From positions 1 through 64,000 of the forward strand of contig CAZJUR010000002.1 of NCBI GenBank assembly GCA_964549525.1: a stretch of 64,000 nt of DNA, given 5' to 3'. Of the stretch, positions 1 through 9,157 are shown piece by piece. The DNA is from CAZJUR01 sp964549525. GTDB taxonomy: Bacteria > Patescibacteriota > Saccharimonadia > Saccharimonadales > Saccharimonadaceae. Below the pieces are notes generated by a model. It had not been told where the DNA came from. It was given only the letters and a program-made list of their open reading frames with translations, and searched no databases. The position numbers and the translations under genes were made by a program. Positions within the stretch are counted from its first letter, which is position 1. The number at the start of each line of letters is the position of its first letter.

Positions 1-1
1 A

Positions 2-2677
2 ACCGAAAGTGTCCTGGTTGATGGCTACACACAGGGAGATGCGGAGGAGAATACCGCGTTGGCGCCGTTGCCGTTAGATGGATGGTTGAGGGTTGAGCTT
101 GATTTATCGGTGAGTGGTGCGGTACAAGTGAATGGTGCTGGTGTGACACTGCGGGGACTTACCCTTAACCTATCTCCAACTTATGCGGTGCAAGCAATTG
201 GCGCTGATAATTTTCAGTTTTTTGGGAATTATGTCAACACTGATACAACCGGTTTACTATGGAGAACTGATCCCGCCGCGAACGGAGCAGTCTATATAGA
301 AGATGCTGATAATGTTCGTATTGGTGGTATGGCGGCCAATCAACGGAACGTTGTATCTTGGTGCAGTAATAGTTGTATTGAGGCGCTCGCAACTAGCGGG
401 CAAACCACCAACGATCTGAGAATTCAAGGCAATTTAATTGGAGTTGGGTCTGATGCCGTATCTGATCAAGGTGGTAATACTGTTGGTATTCTACTTAAAG
501 CCGGCGTCACCAATGCGGTCATCGGTGGTGACAGAAGCCTGGGGGCGGGAAATTCTGTTATGCATAATTTCAACGGAGGTATTGATGCACAAGACGTTGT
601 GGGGCTTAGTATATTGGGTAACAGAGTATTAGCGAACAACATTATGAACCCATCTAGCTATCGTGGGGCGGTATTTGTAGGGGGTAGTACTCAAGTAGTA
701 GTTGGCGATGGAACATTGAATGGCAGAAATGTCGTAGGTGGGCAAGATGGTAATAATGGACAATATTCTGGCAGTGGTGTTGTTATAGGAAATTCTCCTG
801 CCACTTCAGCGGCTTCTTCGGAAGTTTCAATAGAAGGAAATTATATTGGGGTGATAGACGATGGAATAACTCCCTATGAGAATTTCGGCACTGGTGTGCT
901 TATACGAGATAATTCAAACAACGTTTTGGTGCGGTCAAACATTATACGCAATTCTTATAATAATGTGGGCATCGCCATCACCAACTCCGCCCAGAGTGTC
1001 GCAGTATTACAAAATAGCATCTATAACAATCAAGGCATTGGTATTGATCTTGGTGGTAATAGTACTCATGACGTCAATGACACCAATGATACCGACATCG
1101 GCCCCAACGGTATGCTCAATAGTCCTGGCTACACGACTATTACTGAAACAGCAGGCAACACCGATATTGATTTCAGCCTCGATGTACCAGCCGGAAACTA
1201 TCGAATTGAATTCTTTTCCAACACCGCTCCAGACAGCTCAACTATTGGCGAAGGTGAAACCTACGTAGGCTATGTTAATATCACCCATACTGGTAGTGGG
1301 CTCGAAGCCTTCTCTACCACCCTAGCAGGTACAGGTCATACCAACCTCGCACTGACTGCCACTGAGATAAACCCCAGCACCCCTAGCGGCTTTGGGGCAA
1401 GTAGTGAGTTTGGGGGAAGTGGACAGACGGTTCAAACAGTGTCCGATCTCGTTACCTCGACAAGGTTATTAAACCCATTAGACAAATCTCTCGGTAACAT
1501 ATTGCAATATGAAATTAAAATAAGCAATCTTGGTCCCAATAACTTTAATCTTTCAAATCTTAATAATACTATGATCGGCCAGAACACCTATTTTACAAAT
1601 ATTCTCCCACCTCAACTCCAATACAGCGGCATTGCTGGGCCGAATATTACCTGTCAAGATTATGGACCTGGGTCTTCATCCTTCTTTGGGCCATTACTCG
1701 CAAATCATCCAAATCATAGTTTAGTATCGTGTGCCCACACTGGTAATGATGTCCTAGCGGCCGGACAAACAGTCATTTATACACTGTCTGCCACAGTAGT
1801 CGATCTGACGACACCAACCTTTACGAATCATGTAATTACTTCAGTGTCTACTTCTTCTGCCGGCCCCTTTGATCCAGATGCTTCGGCTATAGGAACTATT
1901 GTTGGTGGCGGGGGAGATATTATTGATGGCATGTCAGCTCAATATATCAATAATTACGACGGAGCAAGCACAGAAGTAGCTGACATCTCTCTCAGTGGTA
2001 CGCTCGATAATCCACAGGATGTAGCACCTGGTGCAACGCTGAACTATACCGTTACCCTAACGAATAATGGGCCCATAGCAATAGACCCAACGGTGTTTGA
2101 TGGTTCTGGTATCAATCCGTTTCAAACGAGTCTTCTTGTCGCAGTTTTACCGCCTAATCTAACCTACGTCTCACAGCCAAACCCTGATCTTAGTTGCTCA
2201 TGGGCAGGGCCAGGCTCCGCCAGTCTAGCCCCATTTTTCGATAACCACAGTACATACAGTCTGTTGCTCTGTACCTATGTTGGAAGTGATACGAGCTTGA
2301 CGAGTGGAGAGTCGATTGCAACGACGTTTCGGTTTACGACGAGCACACCGCCAAATACCTTTACCACTTACTTTTTAGGAAATGGTACTGTTCAAGACGA
2401 TGGATTAACTGACATTCAGCGTGCGTTTACCTTCTCTAGTCCTTTTGATACTATCGAGCTACTCCAAATATACAGTCCGAACAATTTTCTCGCAGCTGGT
2501 TACACAGCTCCGACAGTTACAGCAGTCGGTATAAATAGCGGTTCAAGCAGTGGAAATACTGCAACTACTGTTTTAGCACGCACAGGTGAGAAAATTATGC
2601 TTGGAGTCATTGTACTGATTATCTTCATCTCTTTGGCGACCATATACATTCAACGACGTAAGCCCTTGTCTCATTAG
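2..2677 (+). CDS. Large cell-surface protein, beta-helix plus DUF11-like repeats, sortase-type anchor (5' partial)
   Basis: The reading frame is open to the window edge, so the gene starts upstream; about 891 residues are visible. The first residues (SVLVDGYTQGDA) resemble the start of secreted right-handed beta-helix domains, and the N-terminal 350 residues have the Asn/Gly/Val-rich repeats of such a fold. Two DUF11-like modules follow (LQYEIKISNLGPNN and LNYTVTLTNNGP). The C-terminus has LARTG (2573-2587), a hydrophobic stretch and then QRRK, the layout of a sortase sorting signal with Ala in place of Pro. Likely an exported wall-attached or membrane-anchored adhesin or surface-layer protein. 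Ligand and function are unknown. Confidence 0.75.
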   Translation, partial: TESVLVDGYTQGDAEENTALAPLPLDGWLRVELDLSVSGAVQVNGAGVTLRGLTLNLSPTYAVQAIGADNFQFFGNYVNTDTTGLLWRTDPAANGAVYIEDADNVRIGGMAANQRNVVSWCSNSCIEALATSGQTTNDLRIQGNLIGVGSDAVSDQGGNTVGILLKAGVTNAVIGGDRSLGAGNSVMHNFNGGIDAQDVVGLSILGNRVLANNIMNPSSYRGAVFVGGSTQVVVGDGTLNGRNVVGGQDGNNGQYSGSGVVIGNSPATSAASSEVSIEGNYIGVIDDGITPYENFGTGVLIRDNSNNVLVRSNIIRNSYNNVGIAITNSAQSVAVLQNSIYNNQGIGIDLGGNSTHDVNDTNDTDIGPNGMLNSPGYTTITETAGNTDIDFSLDVPAGNYRIEFFSNTAPDSSTIGEGETYVGYVNITHTGSGLEAFSTTLAGTGHTNLALTATEINPSTPSGFGASSEFGGSGQTVQTVSDLVTSTRLLNPLDKSLGNILQYEIKISNLGPNNFNLSNLNNTMIGQNTYFTNILPPQLQYSGIAGPNITCQDYGPGSSSFFGPLLANHPNHSLVSCAHTGNDVLAAGQTVIYTLSATVVDLTTPTFTNHVITSVSTSSAGPFDPDASAIGTIVGGGGDIIDGMSAQYINNYDGASTEVADISLSGTLDNPQDVAPGATLNYTVTLTNNGPIAIDPTVFDGSGINPFQTSLLVAVLPPNLTYVSQPNPDLSCSWAGPGSASLAPFFDNHSTYSLLLCTYVGSDTSLTSGESIATTFRFTTSTPPNTFTTYFLGNGTVQDDGLTDIQRAFTFSSPFDTIELLQIYSPNNFLAAGYTAPTVTAVGINSGSSSGNTATTVLARTGEKIMLGVIVLIIFISLATIYIQRRKPLSH

Positions 2678-2710
2678 GAGAAAAATAGCAGGCTATCTAT
2701 AATAGACTTT

Positions 2711-3778
2711 ATGCCGTTAGCTTCTTCAAAAGTCACTTCCTCGTATGAAGACATAAGAAATAATGTCAATACATATCTTGATGATTTTTGTATTCGTCAA
2801 CAAAAAAGAGCTTCCTCATATGGTACTGACTATGAAATGCTTTGGGAAAATATACGCATTCATATTGGTCATGGTGGAAAACGATTACGGCCATATCTTG
2901 TAGACATTGCTTATCGAGGCTACAAAGGTAGCCCAGAAGTCTCTATTATTCCTATCGCAGCTGCGTGGGAGTTATTGCATACATGTTTATTGATCCATGA
3001 TGACATTATTGATCGAGACGATGTGCGACATAATCACCTAAATATAAGTGGTATATATAAAAATAAATATCAATCTGATAGTGAACATCTCGCTCTTTCT
3101 ACTGCACTGTTAGCTGGTGATGCTTTGCTCGGATCATCTAATGAGTTAATATTGGTATCTGATTTTTCAGCTCATATAAAAAATCAGTTAATTTTGCAGC
3201 TGAATAAAGCATTGTTCGGGGTGATTGGCGGAGAGCTTGAGGATACCGTTGCCGTACTAAAGCAACTTCAATCAGTGTCTGCGCGTCATATAGCAACAAG
3301 TAAAACAGCGGAATATTCAATTATCTATCCTCTTATAAGTGGGGCTATTGCAGCGGAGGTATCGGACAGTGAAATCAAAAAGTTAACACAATTTGGGACA
3401 GACATCGGACTAGCTTATCAATTGAAAGACGATATAATTGGGGTTTTTGGTGATCAAAAACAGACAGGTAAATCAAATGAGTCAGATATATACGAAAAAA
3501 AACGCACCGTTTTGTTACAGGAAACACACAACCGTGTTCACGCAGATGATAAAGCATGGCTAGAAAATCAGTTCATGAGTGATGCATCTCTATCTAAGGA
3601 TGATGTTCAAAGAATTAAACACCTGATACAAGAATCAGGCGCGCGTCATAGTATTGAGAAAGAAATTCGTTTGCTCCACGCAGCGGCAAGTCAACAGCTA
3701 GCAAACCTCAAAATGCAGCAACCAGTCAAAAAAGAATTATATGATTTCCTAGAGAAACTGATGGTTCGTCACGTATAA
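2711..3778 (+). CDS. Polyprenyl (isoprenyl) diphosphate synthase
   Basis: 355 aa trans-isoprenyl diphosphate synthase, condensing isopentenyl diphosphate with allylic diphosphates in the cytoplasm. Both aspartate-rich metal-binding motifs are present: DDIID at residues 97-101 and DDIIG at 240-244. GGKRLRPYL near residue 56 matches the substrate-binding GKxxRP motif. Length is normal. Product chain length cannot be read reliably; a role in making the undecaprenyl/polyprenyl carrier for wall synthesis would fit the D,D-carboxypeptidase that follows 8 bp downstream. Confidence 0.88.
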   Translation: MPLASSKVTSSYEDIRNNVNTYLDDFCIRQQKRASSYGTDYEMLWENIRIHIGHGGKRLRPYLVDIAYRGYKGSPEVSIIPIAAAWELLHTCLLIHDDIIDRDDVRHNHLNISGIYKNKYQSDSEHLALSTALLAGDALLGSSNELILVSDFSAHIKNQLILQLNKALFGVIGGELEDTVAVLKQLQSVSARHIATSKTAEYSIIYPLISGAIAAEVSDSEIKKLTQFGTDIGLAYQLKDDIIGVFGDQKQTGKSNESDIYEKKRTVLLQETHNRVHADDKAWLENQFMSDASLSKDDVQRIKHLIQESGARHSIEKEIRLLHAAASQQLANLKMQQPVKKELYDFLEKLMVRHV

Positions 3779-3786
3779 TTTAAGGT

Positions 3787-5052
3787 ATGCCAATTCGTCG
3801 ATACAAAACAGGAAATCACCCGTATCATAGCTATCATTCGCGCTCATTTGATCGACACATGGTAACGAAAAAGAAAAAATGGCCTTTTGTTTTGTTATTG
3901 CTCGTTGGTTGCATCGGGGCGTATGTCATGTGGCGCATTACCGCGCCATTACCTGAAATAAAAACTTCAGTAGTATATCGTGCATCATCTGCACCCCAAC
4001 CCCAAGCGTTTATGTGGCCTGAAAACGGAGAATCTGCTATAGCAATTGAAGGACAAGGTGTTGTCGCTCAGAAAAATCAACAAGAAACCGTACAGCCAAT
4101 TGCATCAACTGCAAAATTAATCACCGCTCTCGCTATTTTAGAAAAAAAGCCGCTTAAAATAAATGAAAAAGGGCCTGTTATAACATTAAATCAAGCAGAT
4201 GTTGATATATTTAATAGTTATTATGTTCGCGATGGTTCAACGACTGCTGTAGCAGCAGATTTAGAACTCTCAGAGTATCAAATGCTACAGGGTATTTTGA
4301 TTTCCTCATCAAATAATTATGCCGATAGTATGGCTATATGGGCATTTGGCTCGCTAGAAAAATATCGGACATTTGCACAACAGTATGTACGGTCAATTGG
4401 TGCCAAACAAACGACAATAGGGGAGGATGCCAGTGGCTTTTCTCCTACTACTACTAGTACCACATACGATTTAGCTTTGATTGGTTTGGCAGCGAGCCGT
4501 CACCCCGTGATTCAACAAATTATGGCCCAGCCGAGTGTCGAATTACCGGTAGCAGGACGGAAAAATAATACCAATTGGTCACTCGGCGAATCAGGTATTA
4601 TTGGCGGGAAGACTGGTAACACAAATGAAGCAAAAGGTATGTTCGTGGCAATTGCCAAGCACACGGTAGCGAAGCAGCCAGTCAAAATCGTTGTAGCTAT
4701 AAAGGGTGCGCCCACAGTCGATGAGGCAATACGCCAAGCTCAAGATATCTTAGAGAAAAGTAATTCATATATACGGTTTGAGACTATTATTCCGACGTCA
4801 ACTCCACTCATACGTATAAAAAGTCATTGGGGTCAACAGGCCACTGGTCAGTTACCCAAGCACCTTCAAGATATCGTTTGGAATAATCAAAAAGCAGATG
4901 TATCGGTTCAGCAACGACCACTAAAAGCTCCGCTTAAAACTGGCGATATAGTGGGACAGGTTCGCTATAAAAGCATTCAAAAACCGATCGTGGTAGATAC
5001 TGCGATCACTCATCCATCACTTTGGTGGAAAATATCACAACCCATTTGGTAA
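3787..5052 (+). CDS. D-alanyl-D-alanine carboxypeptidase (peptidase S11 family)
   Basis: 421 aa membrane-anchored penicillin-binding protein of the DacA/S11 type, which trims the terminal D-Ala from peptidoglycan stem peptides. An N-terminal basic stretch and one hydrophobic segment (residues about 33-50) form a signal anchor. The three active-site motifs are in order: STAK (107-110), SSN (174-176) and KTG (275-277). A beta-rich C-terminal region of about 100 residues resembles the S11 C-terminal domain. It lies 8 bp after the prenyl synthase and is probably cotranscribed with it. Confidence 0.87.
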   Translation: MPIRRYKTGNHPYHSYHSRSFDRHMVTKKKKWPFVLLLLVGCIGAYVMWRITAPLPEIKTSVVYRASSAPQPQAFMWPENGESAIAIEGQGVVAQKNQQETVQPIASTAKLITALAILEKKPLKINEKGPVITLNQADVDIFNSYYVRDGSTTAVAADLELSEYQMLQGILISSSNNYADSMAIWAFGSLEKYRTFAQQYVRSIGAKQTTIGEDASGFSPTTTSTTYDLALIGLAASRHPVIQQIMAQPSVELPVAGRKNNTNWSLGESGIIGGKTGNTNEAKGMFVAIAKHTVAKQPVKIVVAIKGAPTVDEAIRQAQDILEKSNSYIRFETIIPTSTPLIRIKSHWGQQATGQLPKHLQDIVWNNQKADVSVQQRPLKAPLKTGDIVGQVRYKSIQKPIVVDTAITHPSLWWKISQPIW

Positions 5053-5090
5053 GTTGCAATCAGTCTGCATCCATCAGATAATAAAAAGAC

Positions 5091-5702
5091 ATGAAAAACT
5101 TTAGCCAAATATTAACTGAATGGGTTAATGCTAAAAAAAGCCACACGGTGGGCGAACTGCTGAATATATTAGATGAACGCAGTTTTGCTTTCGTATTTCT
5201 CATACTCATGGCATTTCCGGCGTTGCCTTTGCCGACTGGTGGAGTCGTCCACGCGCTAGAAGTTATTGTGATTATTTTAGCGAGTCAAATGCTTTTAGGT
5301 CGCCAAGAACTATGGCTACCAAAAGGACTTCAAAAAAAACAATTACCTAAACCTATTTTAAAAAAAATGTTACCGTTTCTTATAAAATACATTCAGTTCT
5401 TTGAAAAAATATCACGAGCGAGGGGGAGCTCCTTTATTCCGCAACGCTGGTTTCGAATACAACTTGCTTTTTTCATTATTATTTTTACCTTGTTTGCTTT
5501 TTTTGCACCTCCATTTACGGGACTGGATACCTTACCGAGCTTAGGAGTTGTTATCATTAGTATTGGCATTATTTTGCGTGATGTATTAGTAGTGTTGATC
5601 GGGTACATTATCGGTATTATTGGCTGCGGTTTAGTTGTACTGCTTGGTGCGGGGGTCCTAGCAGCTATTCAGCAAGCTCTCTCGAGTATAATGGTATACT
5701 AA
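5091..5702 (+). CDS. ExoD-like integral membrane protein
   Basis: 203 aa with about four to five hydrophobic segments. The N-terminal half fits the ExoD family (VGELLNILDERSFAFVFLIL, then FPALPLPTGG and LLGRQELWLPKGL). ExoD proteins are linked genetically to exopolysaccharide production in rhizobia but their biochemical activity is unknown. It follows the carboxypeptidase by 38 bp and precedes an ABC exporter by 10 bp, so it may belong to an envelope operon. Confidence 0.7.
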   Translation: MKNFSQILTEWVNAKKSHTVGELLNILDERSFAFVFLILMAFPALPLPTGGVVHALEVIVIILASQMLLGRQELWLPKGLQKKQLPKPILKKMLPFLIKYIQFFEKISRARGSSFIPQRWFRIQLAFFIIIFTLFAFFAPPFTGLDTLPSLGVVIISIGIILRDVLVVLIGYIIGIIGCGLVVLLGAGVLAAIQQALSSIMVY

Positions 5703-5712
5703 GAAGAATATC

Positions 5713-6465
5713 ATGATAAAATCTACTTCTGCATTACATGTTAAGAATTTGGTAAAAACATATCCATCGGGTACTAAAGCGCTTCGCGGTATTAACCTCA
5801 CTATTGAATCTGGTCAGTTTTTTGGACTGCTCGGCCCAAATGGAGCAGGGAAGTCAACACTAATACATAGCATTATGGGACTGGTTATGCCGACGAGCGG
5901 AACGGCAACAGTTTTTGGTAAAGACGTGGTCCAGGAATATCAGGCTGCTCGTCATCTAGCAGGATTTGCACCTCAGGATATAAATCTAGACTGGTTTTTA
6001 ACAGTTGAGCAAACACTCGATTTTCATGGCGGCTATTATGGCATGCCAAAAGCCGAGCGATTACAGCGGATAGACGAATTACTGGACGCTTTTGCGCTCA
6101 ATGACAAAAGAAAAGCGAGTACCAGGTTTCTATCAGGTGGTATGAAACGGCGGGTAGTTTTAGCGCGGGCACTTATGCATCGTCCACAGCTTTTAATTCT
6201 CGATGAGCCTACTGCAGGAGTTGACGTGGAACTCCGAAAAGATCTTTGGGAATATACAAAGAAAATTAATCAACAAGGTACCACTGTTCTTTTGACCACT
6301 CATTACATTGAGGAAGCCGAAGCATTGTGTGATCAAATCGCCCTTATTTTAAATGGCAAAATACTTGATCAAGGTACGACAGCCAGTTTGAAAAAGAAGT
6401 ATAAACAAAAAACACTAGAAGATGTGTATCTGCACTTCACAAAAAATGAAAAGGAAGCAAAATGA
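5713..6465 (+). CDS. ABC transporter ATP-binding protein (ABC-2 export type)
   Basis: 250 aa nucleotide-binding subunit. Walker A is GPNGAGKST (about residues 42-50), the signature is LSGGMKRR, and Walker B is LLILDEPTAGVD followed by the switch His in TTHYIEEAE. This arrangement is typical of drug, polysaccharide or lipid exporters of the DrrA/NodI type. The stop overlaps the start of the downstream permease (ATGA), so the two are translationally coupled. Substrate unknown. Confidence 0.9.
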   Translation: MIKSTSALHVKNLVKTYPSGTKALRGINLTIESGQFFGLLGPNGAGKSTLIHSIMGLVMPTSGTATVFGKDVVQEYQAARHLAGFAPQDINLDWFLTVEQTLDFHGGYYGMPKAERLQRIDELLDAFALNDKRKASTRFLSGGMKRRVVLARALMHRPQLLILDEPTAGVDVELRKDLWEYTKKINQQGTTVLLTTHYIEEAEALCDQIALILNGKILDQGTTASLKKKYKQKTLEDVYLHFTKNEKEAK

Positions 6466-7217
6466 TTGGGTTATACACTGTTTTACGTCGAGAATGTTAT
6501 CGATTTTTGTCTATACCGAAACAGACAATTCTCGGTCCATTACTCGAAACATATTTATATATTAGTGTATTTGGCGCAGCTCTAGGAAGCCGTATCCAAA
6601 CGATTGATGGGCATCCATATGTTGCTTTTATTATTCCTGGTTTACTTCTTATGACGATGTCGATGAATGCATTTAGCAATAATGCGTCCTCGTTGTCGCA
6701 ACAAAAAATGATGCATGCAATTGATGATCAACTTGCCTCACCTGTTTCAAATATGCATTTACTGATTGGTTATACACTCGGCGGATTTATTCGTGGTTTA
6801 ATCATTGCCAGTATAACGTTTATCACTGCTTCATTGTTGATTAAATTACCTGTTGTACACCCGGAAGTATTGGTACTCAGTCTTTTGGGTAGCGGCCTTT
6901 TCTTTGCGAGTTTAGGTGTGTTTGTCGGTGTACGCTCCGATACCTTTGACCAAATTAGTTTTTATCAAACATTTATTATTCAACCGCTTATATTTCTCGG
7001 TGGTATCTTTTACTCGGTCTCACTTTTGCCTGAACCATTTAAAACGCTTACTCAATTCGATCCAATCTTTTACATGATCAATACCGTGCGATATGGCATG
7101 CTTGGCTCGTCAGATACGAACCCATACATTGCGCTTGTAGCAATTTTTGTCGCTGCAGGTCTCATGATCACAATAAACGCTTGGTTATTTAAACGAGGGT
7201 ATAAATTACGTGGATAA
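6462..7217 (+). CDS. ABC-2 type transporter permease
   Basis: 251 aa with about six hydrophobic segments and the ABC-2 layout (YVAFIIPGLLLMTMSMNAFS, then FLGGIFYSVSLLPEPFK before the last helices). It is the membrane partner of the ATPase encoded immediately upstream, whose coding region it overlaps by 4 bp. NodJ/DrrB-like; the exported compound cannot be inferred. Confidence 0.88.
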   Translation: MIGLYTVLRRECYRFLSIPKQTILGPLLETYLYISVFGAALGSRIQTIDGHPYVAFIIPGLLLMTMSMNAFSNNASSLSQQKMMHAIDDQLASPVSNMHLLIGYTLGGFIRGLIIASITFITASLLIKLPVVHPEVLVLSLLGSGLFFASLGVFVGVRSDTFDQISFYQTFIIQPLIFLGGIFYSVSLLPEPFKTLTQFDPIFYMINTVRYGMLGSSDTNPYIALVAIFVAAGLMITINAWLFKRGYKLRG

Positions 7218-7941
7218 AGAACTGACGCTTCTTCTAGAGAATTACCGACCAACACAAGAGGCAATATCACTCATACATCAAATTACGACTATTCTACTGG
7301 TTGGTATTACTGGTGCTGGTAAGGACTCAATAAAGCACGAGCTATTAGAGAAGGGAACGTATCATGATATTGTCTCGCATACGACGCGAGCGCCACGTAA
7401 AAATAACGGTATTTTAGAAAAAGATGGACAAGAATATCATTTTATCAGTAAAGAGCAGGCAAAAGAAATGATAGAAAACCATCAATTTATTGAGGCAAAA
7501 TGGGTGCATCGTCAAAATATTTATGGCACAAGTGTGGCTGAGTTTCAGACGTGTCTATCTGATGGCAAAATTGCTCTTGCTGATATCGAAGTTCAAGGCG
7601 TTGATGAATATATTGCATTATCTCCCAAGACAACTAAACCTATTTTTTTGTTGCCTCCTGATTTTTCTATTTGGCTAAAACGATTTAAATCACGATACGA
7701 GGGTCATGTCGGGAGCGGTGAGTTTCGGGAACGTTTGCATACAGCAACTGAAGAAATTAAACACGTATTGCAGCACCCTTATTTTTCCATTGTGGTAAAT
7801 GATGATTTAGAAATTGCTGCTCAAGAAGTAGATACCATTGCTCAAAATGGCATTCAATCTGATGCAACAATTGAGTATGGTCGCCGATGTGCGATGAAAC
7901 TTTTGCATGATATCAGTAATCATGATGTACAAACAATCTAG
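7210..7941 (+). CDS. Guanylate kinase-like P-loop protein
   Basis: 243 aa starting at GTG and overlapping the permease by 8 bp. After a 30-residue leader comes a P-loop, GITGAGKDS, where guanylate kinases usually have GxSGxGKST. The family hallmarks SHTTRAPR, DGQEYHFISKEQ and an IYGTS-like GMP-site segment follow. The likely reaction is ATP + GMP to ADP + GDP. Asp in place of the usual Ser/Thr after the P-loop Lys, the extra N-terminal segment and the long C-terminus make this a divergent member, so it could also be a paralogue with another substrate. Confidence 0.68.
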   Translation: MDKELTLLLENYRPTQEAISLIHQITTILLVGITGAGKDSIKHELLEKGTYHDIVSHTTRAPRKNNGILEKDGQEYHFISKEQAKEMIENHQFIEAKWVHRQNIYGTSVAEFQTCLSDGKIALADIEVQGVDEYIALSPKTTKPIFLLPPDFSIWLKRFKSRYEGHVGSGEFRERLHTATEEIKHVLQHPYFSIVVNDDLEIAAQEVDTIAQNGIQSDATIEYGRRCAMKLLHDISNHDVQTI

Positions 7942-7964
7942 CACTCATTGACGTTGACTGCTAG
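7938..7964 (+). promoter_or_regulatory. CIRCE operator overlapping the hrcA promoter
   Basis: Arms CTAGCACTC (7938-7946) and GACTGCTAG (7956-7964) are separated by 9 nt and differ from perfect dyad symmetry at one position. The -35 TTGACG (7948-7953) starts inside the spacer, and TATAAT lies at 7972-7977 after 18 nt. HrcA binds CIRCE and blocks transcription, so this is an autoregulatory site. Confidence 0.8.
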
Positions 7965-7983
7965 TTTTTGCTATAATGTAGCT

Positions 7984-8688
7984 ATGACTGAACGTCAAAA
8001 ACAGATACTTATTGCCATCATTGAGCAGTATGCTGAAATTGCAGCACCGGTCGGTAGTGTCATGCTAGCTAAGTTGTTTCATGTTTCAAGTGCAACTATC
8101 CGATCTGAAATGGCTCGGCTTGAAGCAATGGGGATGATTACCCATCCACATACCTCAGCCGGTAGAATCCCGACTGATCAAGGCTATCGTTTTTACGTTA
8201 ATCAACTGACCGAATCGCACAACACTCATCCAGCGATCGATCGCAGTGCGAGAGCGATCGAGACACGAGTATCTACTCACGCTGATCGAGCCGATCAAGC
8301 CATACGCAGTGCGGTTGATAGTCTTGTAGAGCTAACCCATAATTTAGGCCTAGCTACTATTGGTGGCCAATTATATATGAGCGGGATGAGCAATCTTTTT
8401 TCTCAACCTGAATTTGCTGGCGGTAATCACATCCAAAGCATCGCACGACTACTAGATAATCTCGAACCATGGTTGCGTGAAGCAGCTCCGAACGAGCCGC
8501 TCAATGTTTTTATTGGTGCAGAAAACCCTATAGGTAAAAGCAGTGGAGCAACCCTGATTATCAGTCGTTTTCGTTCACCGTATTCTGACCATAGTTATAT
8601 CGGTATACTCGGTCCCACAAGACAAAGTTATGGCAGAGTTATGAACCTTGTCCGTCATGCCGGAGCGATGCTAGAGGAGGTATTATAA
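7984..8688 (+). CDS. hrcA: Heat-inducible transcription repressor HrcA
   Basis: 234 aa, shorter than the usual 340 or so. The N-terminal winged helix is typical (QKQILIAIIEQYAEIAAPVG, SSATIRSEMARLE, HTSAGRIPTDQGYRFYV). The C-terminal half keeps the GAF-like effector region in reduced form (IGILGPTRQSYGRVM). HrcA represses chaperone genes through CIRCE and needs chaperonin for activity in model species. ATG 7984 is preferred because the -10 TATAAT ends only 6 nt upstream; an upstream in-frame TTG at 7948 lies inside the promoter. grpE follows directly. Confidence 0.9.
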   Translation: MTERQKQILIAIIEQYAEIAAPVGSVMLAKLFHVSSATIRSEMARLEAMGMITHPHTSAGRIPTDQGYRFYVNQLTESHNTHPAIDRSARAIETRVSTHADRADQAIRSAVDSLVELTHNLGLATIGGQLYMSGMSNLFSQPEFAGGNHIQSIARLLDNLEPWLREAAPNEPLNVFIGAENPIGKSSGATLIISRFRSPYSDHSYIGILGPTRQSYGRVMNLVRHAGAMLEEVL

Positions 8689-9156
8689 ATGGGTAAAAAA
8701 TCTCAAAAAGAACAAGAACTAGAACAATTACTCGGTGAGGCGGTCCAAGATCTTCAGCGTGTTCGTGCAGATTTTGAAAACTATCGAAAACGGGTTGAAG
8801 ATGAAAAATCACAGGCAAAAAGAAGTGGAGAATACACAACAATACTAAAACTTTTGCCAACCATTGATAATATTGAACGCGCTATTTCACACGCACCCAA
8901 GCGTCTTACAAACGATACGTGGGTTCAAGGAGTTATCTCACTCCATAAAAGTCTCAATGCATCGCTAGATAATCTTCATATTACACGTATAGATGCGCGT
9001 AAAGGCACAGTATTTAATCCGGAAATTCATGAAGCAATTCAGTTCGATGAAGAAGCAGAGGGCAATAAAGAAGTTATTGCCGAAGAACTTCAAGCAGGCT
9101 ATATGTACGATGGACAACCTATTCGCCACGCGATGGTGAAGGTTACACGTCAGTAA
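8689..9156 (+). CDS. grpE: Nucleotide exchange factor GrpE
   Basis: 155 aa. The N-terminal coiled coil (QDLQRVRADFENYRKRVEDE) is followed by a long helix and a C-terminal beta domain ending YDGQPIRHAMVKVT, matching the GrpE signature. GrpE is the ADP-release factor for DnaK. The start codon directly follows the hrcA stop, with a GAGGAGG ribosome-binding site at about 8674, so it is in an operon with hrcA. It ends 1 bp from the stop of the convergent antiporter gene. Confidence 0.93.
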   Translation: MGKKSQKEQELEQLLGEAVQDLQRVRADFENYRKRVEDEKSQAKRSGEYTTILKLLPTIDNIERAISHAPKRLTNDTWVQGVISLHKSLNASLDNLHITRIDARKGTVFNPEIHEAIQFDEEAEGNKEVIAEELQAGYMYDGQPIRHAMVKVTRQ

Positions 9157-9157
9157 A

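Noticed and set aside
7210..7941. Confident assignment as the housekeeping guanylate kinase
   Set aside because: The divergent P-loop and extra N-terminus leave a paralogue possible; kept as guanylate kinase-like.
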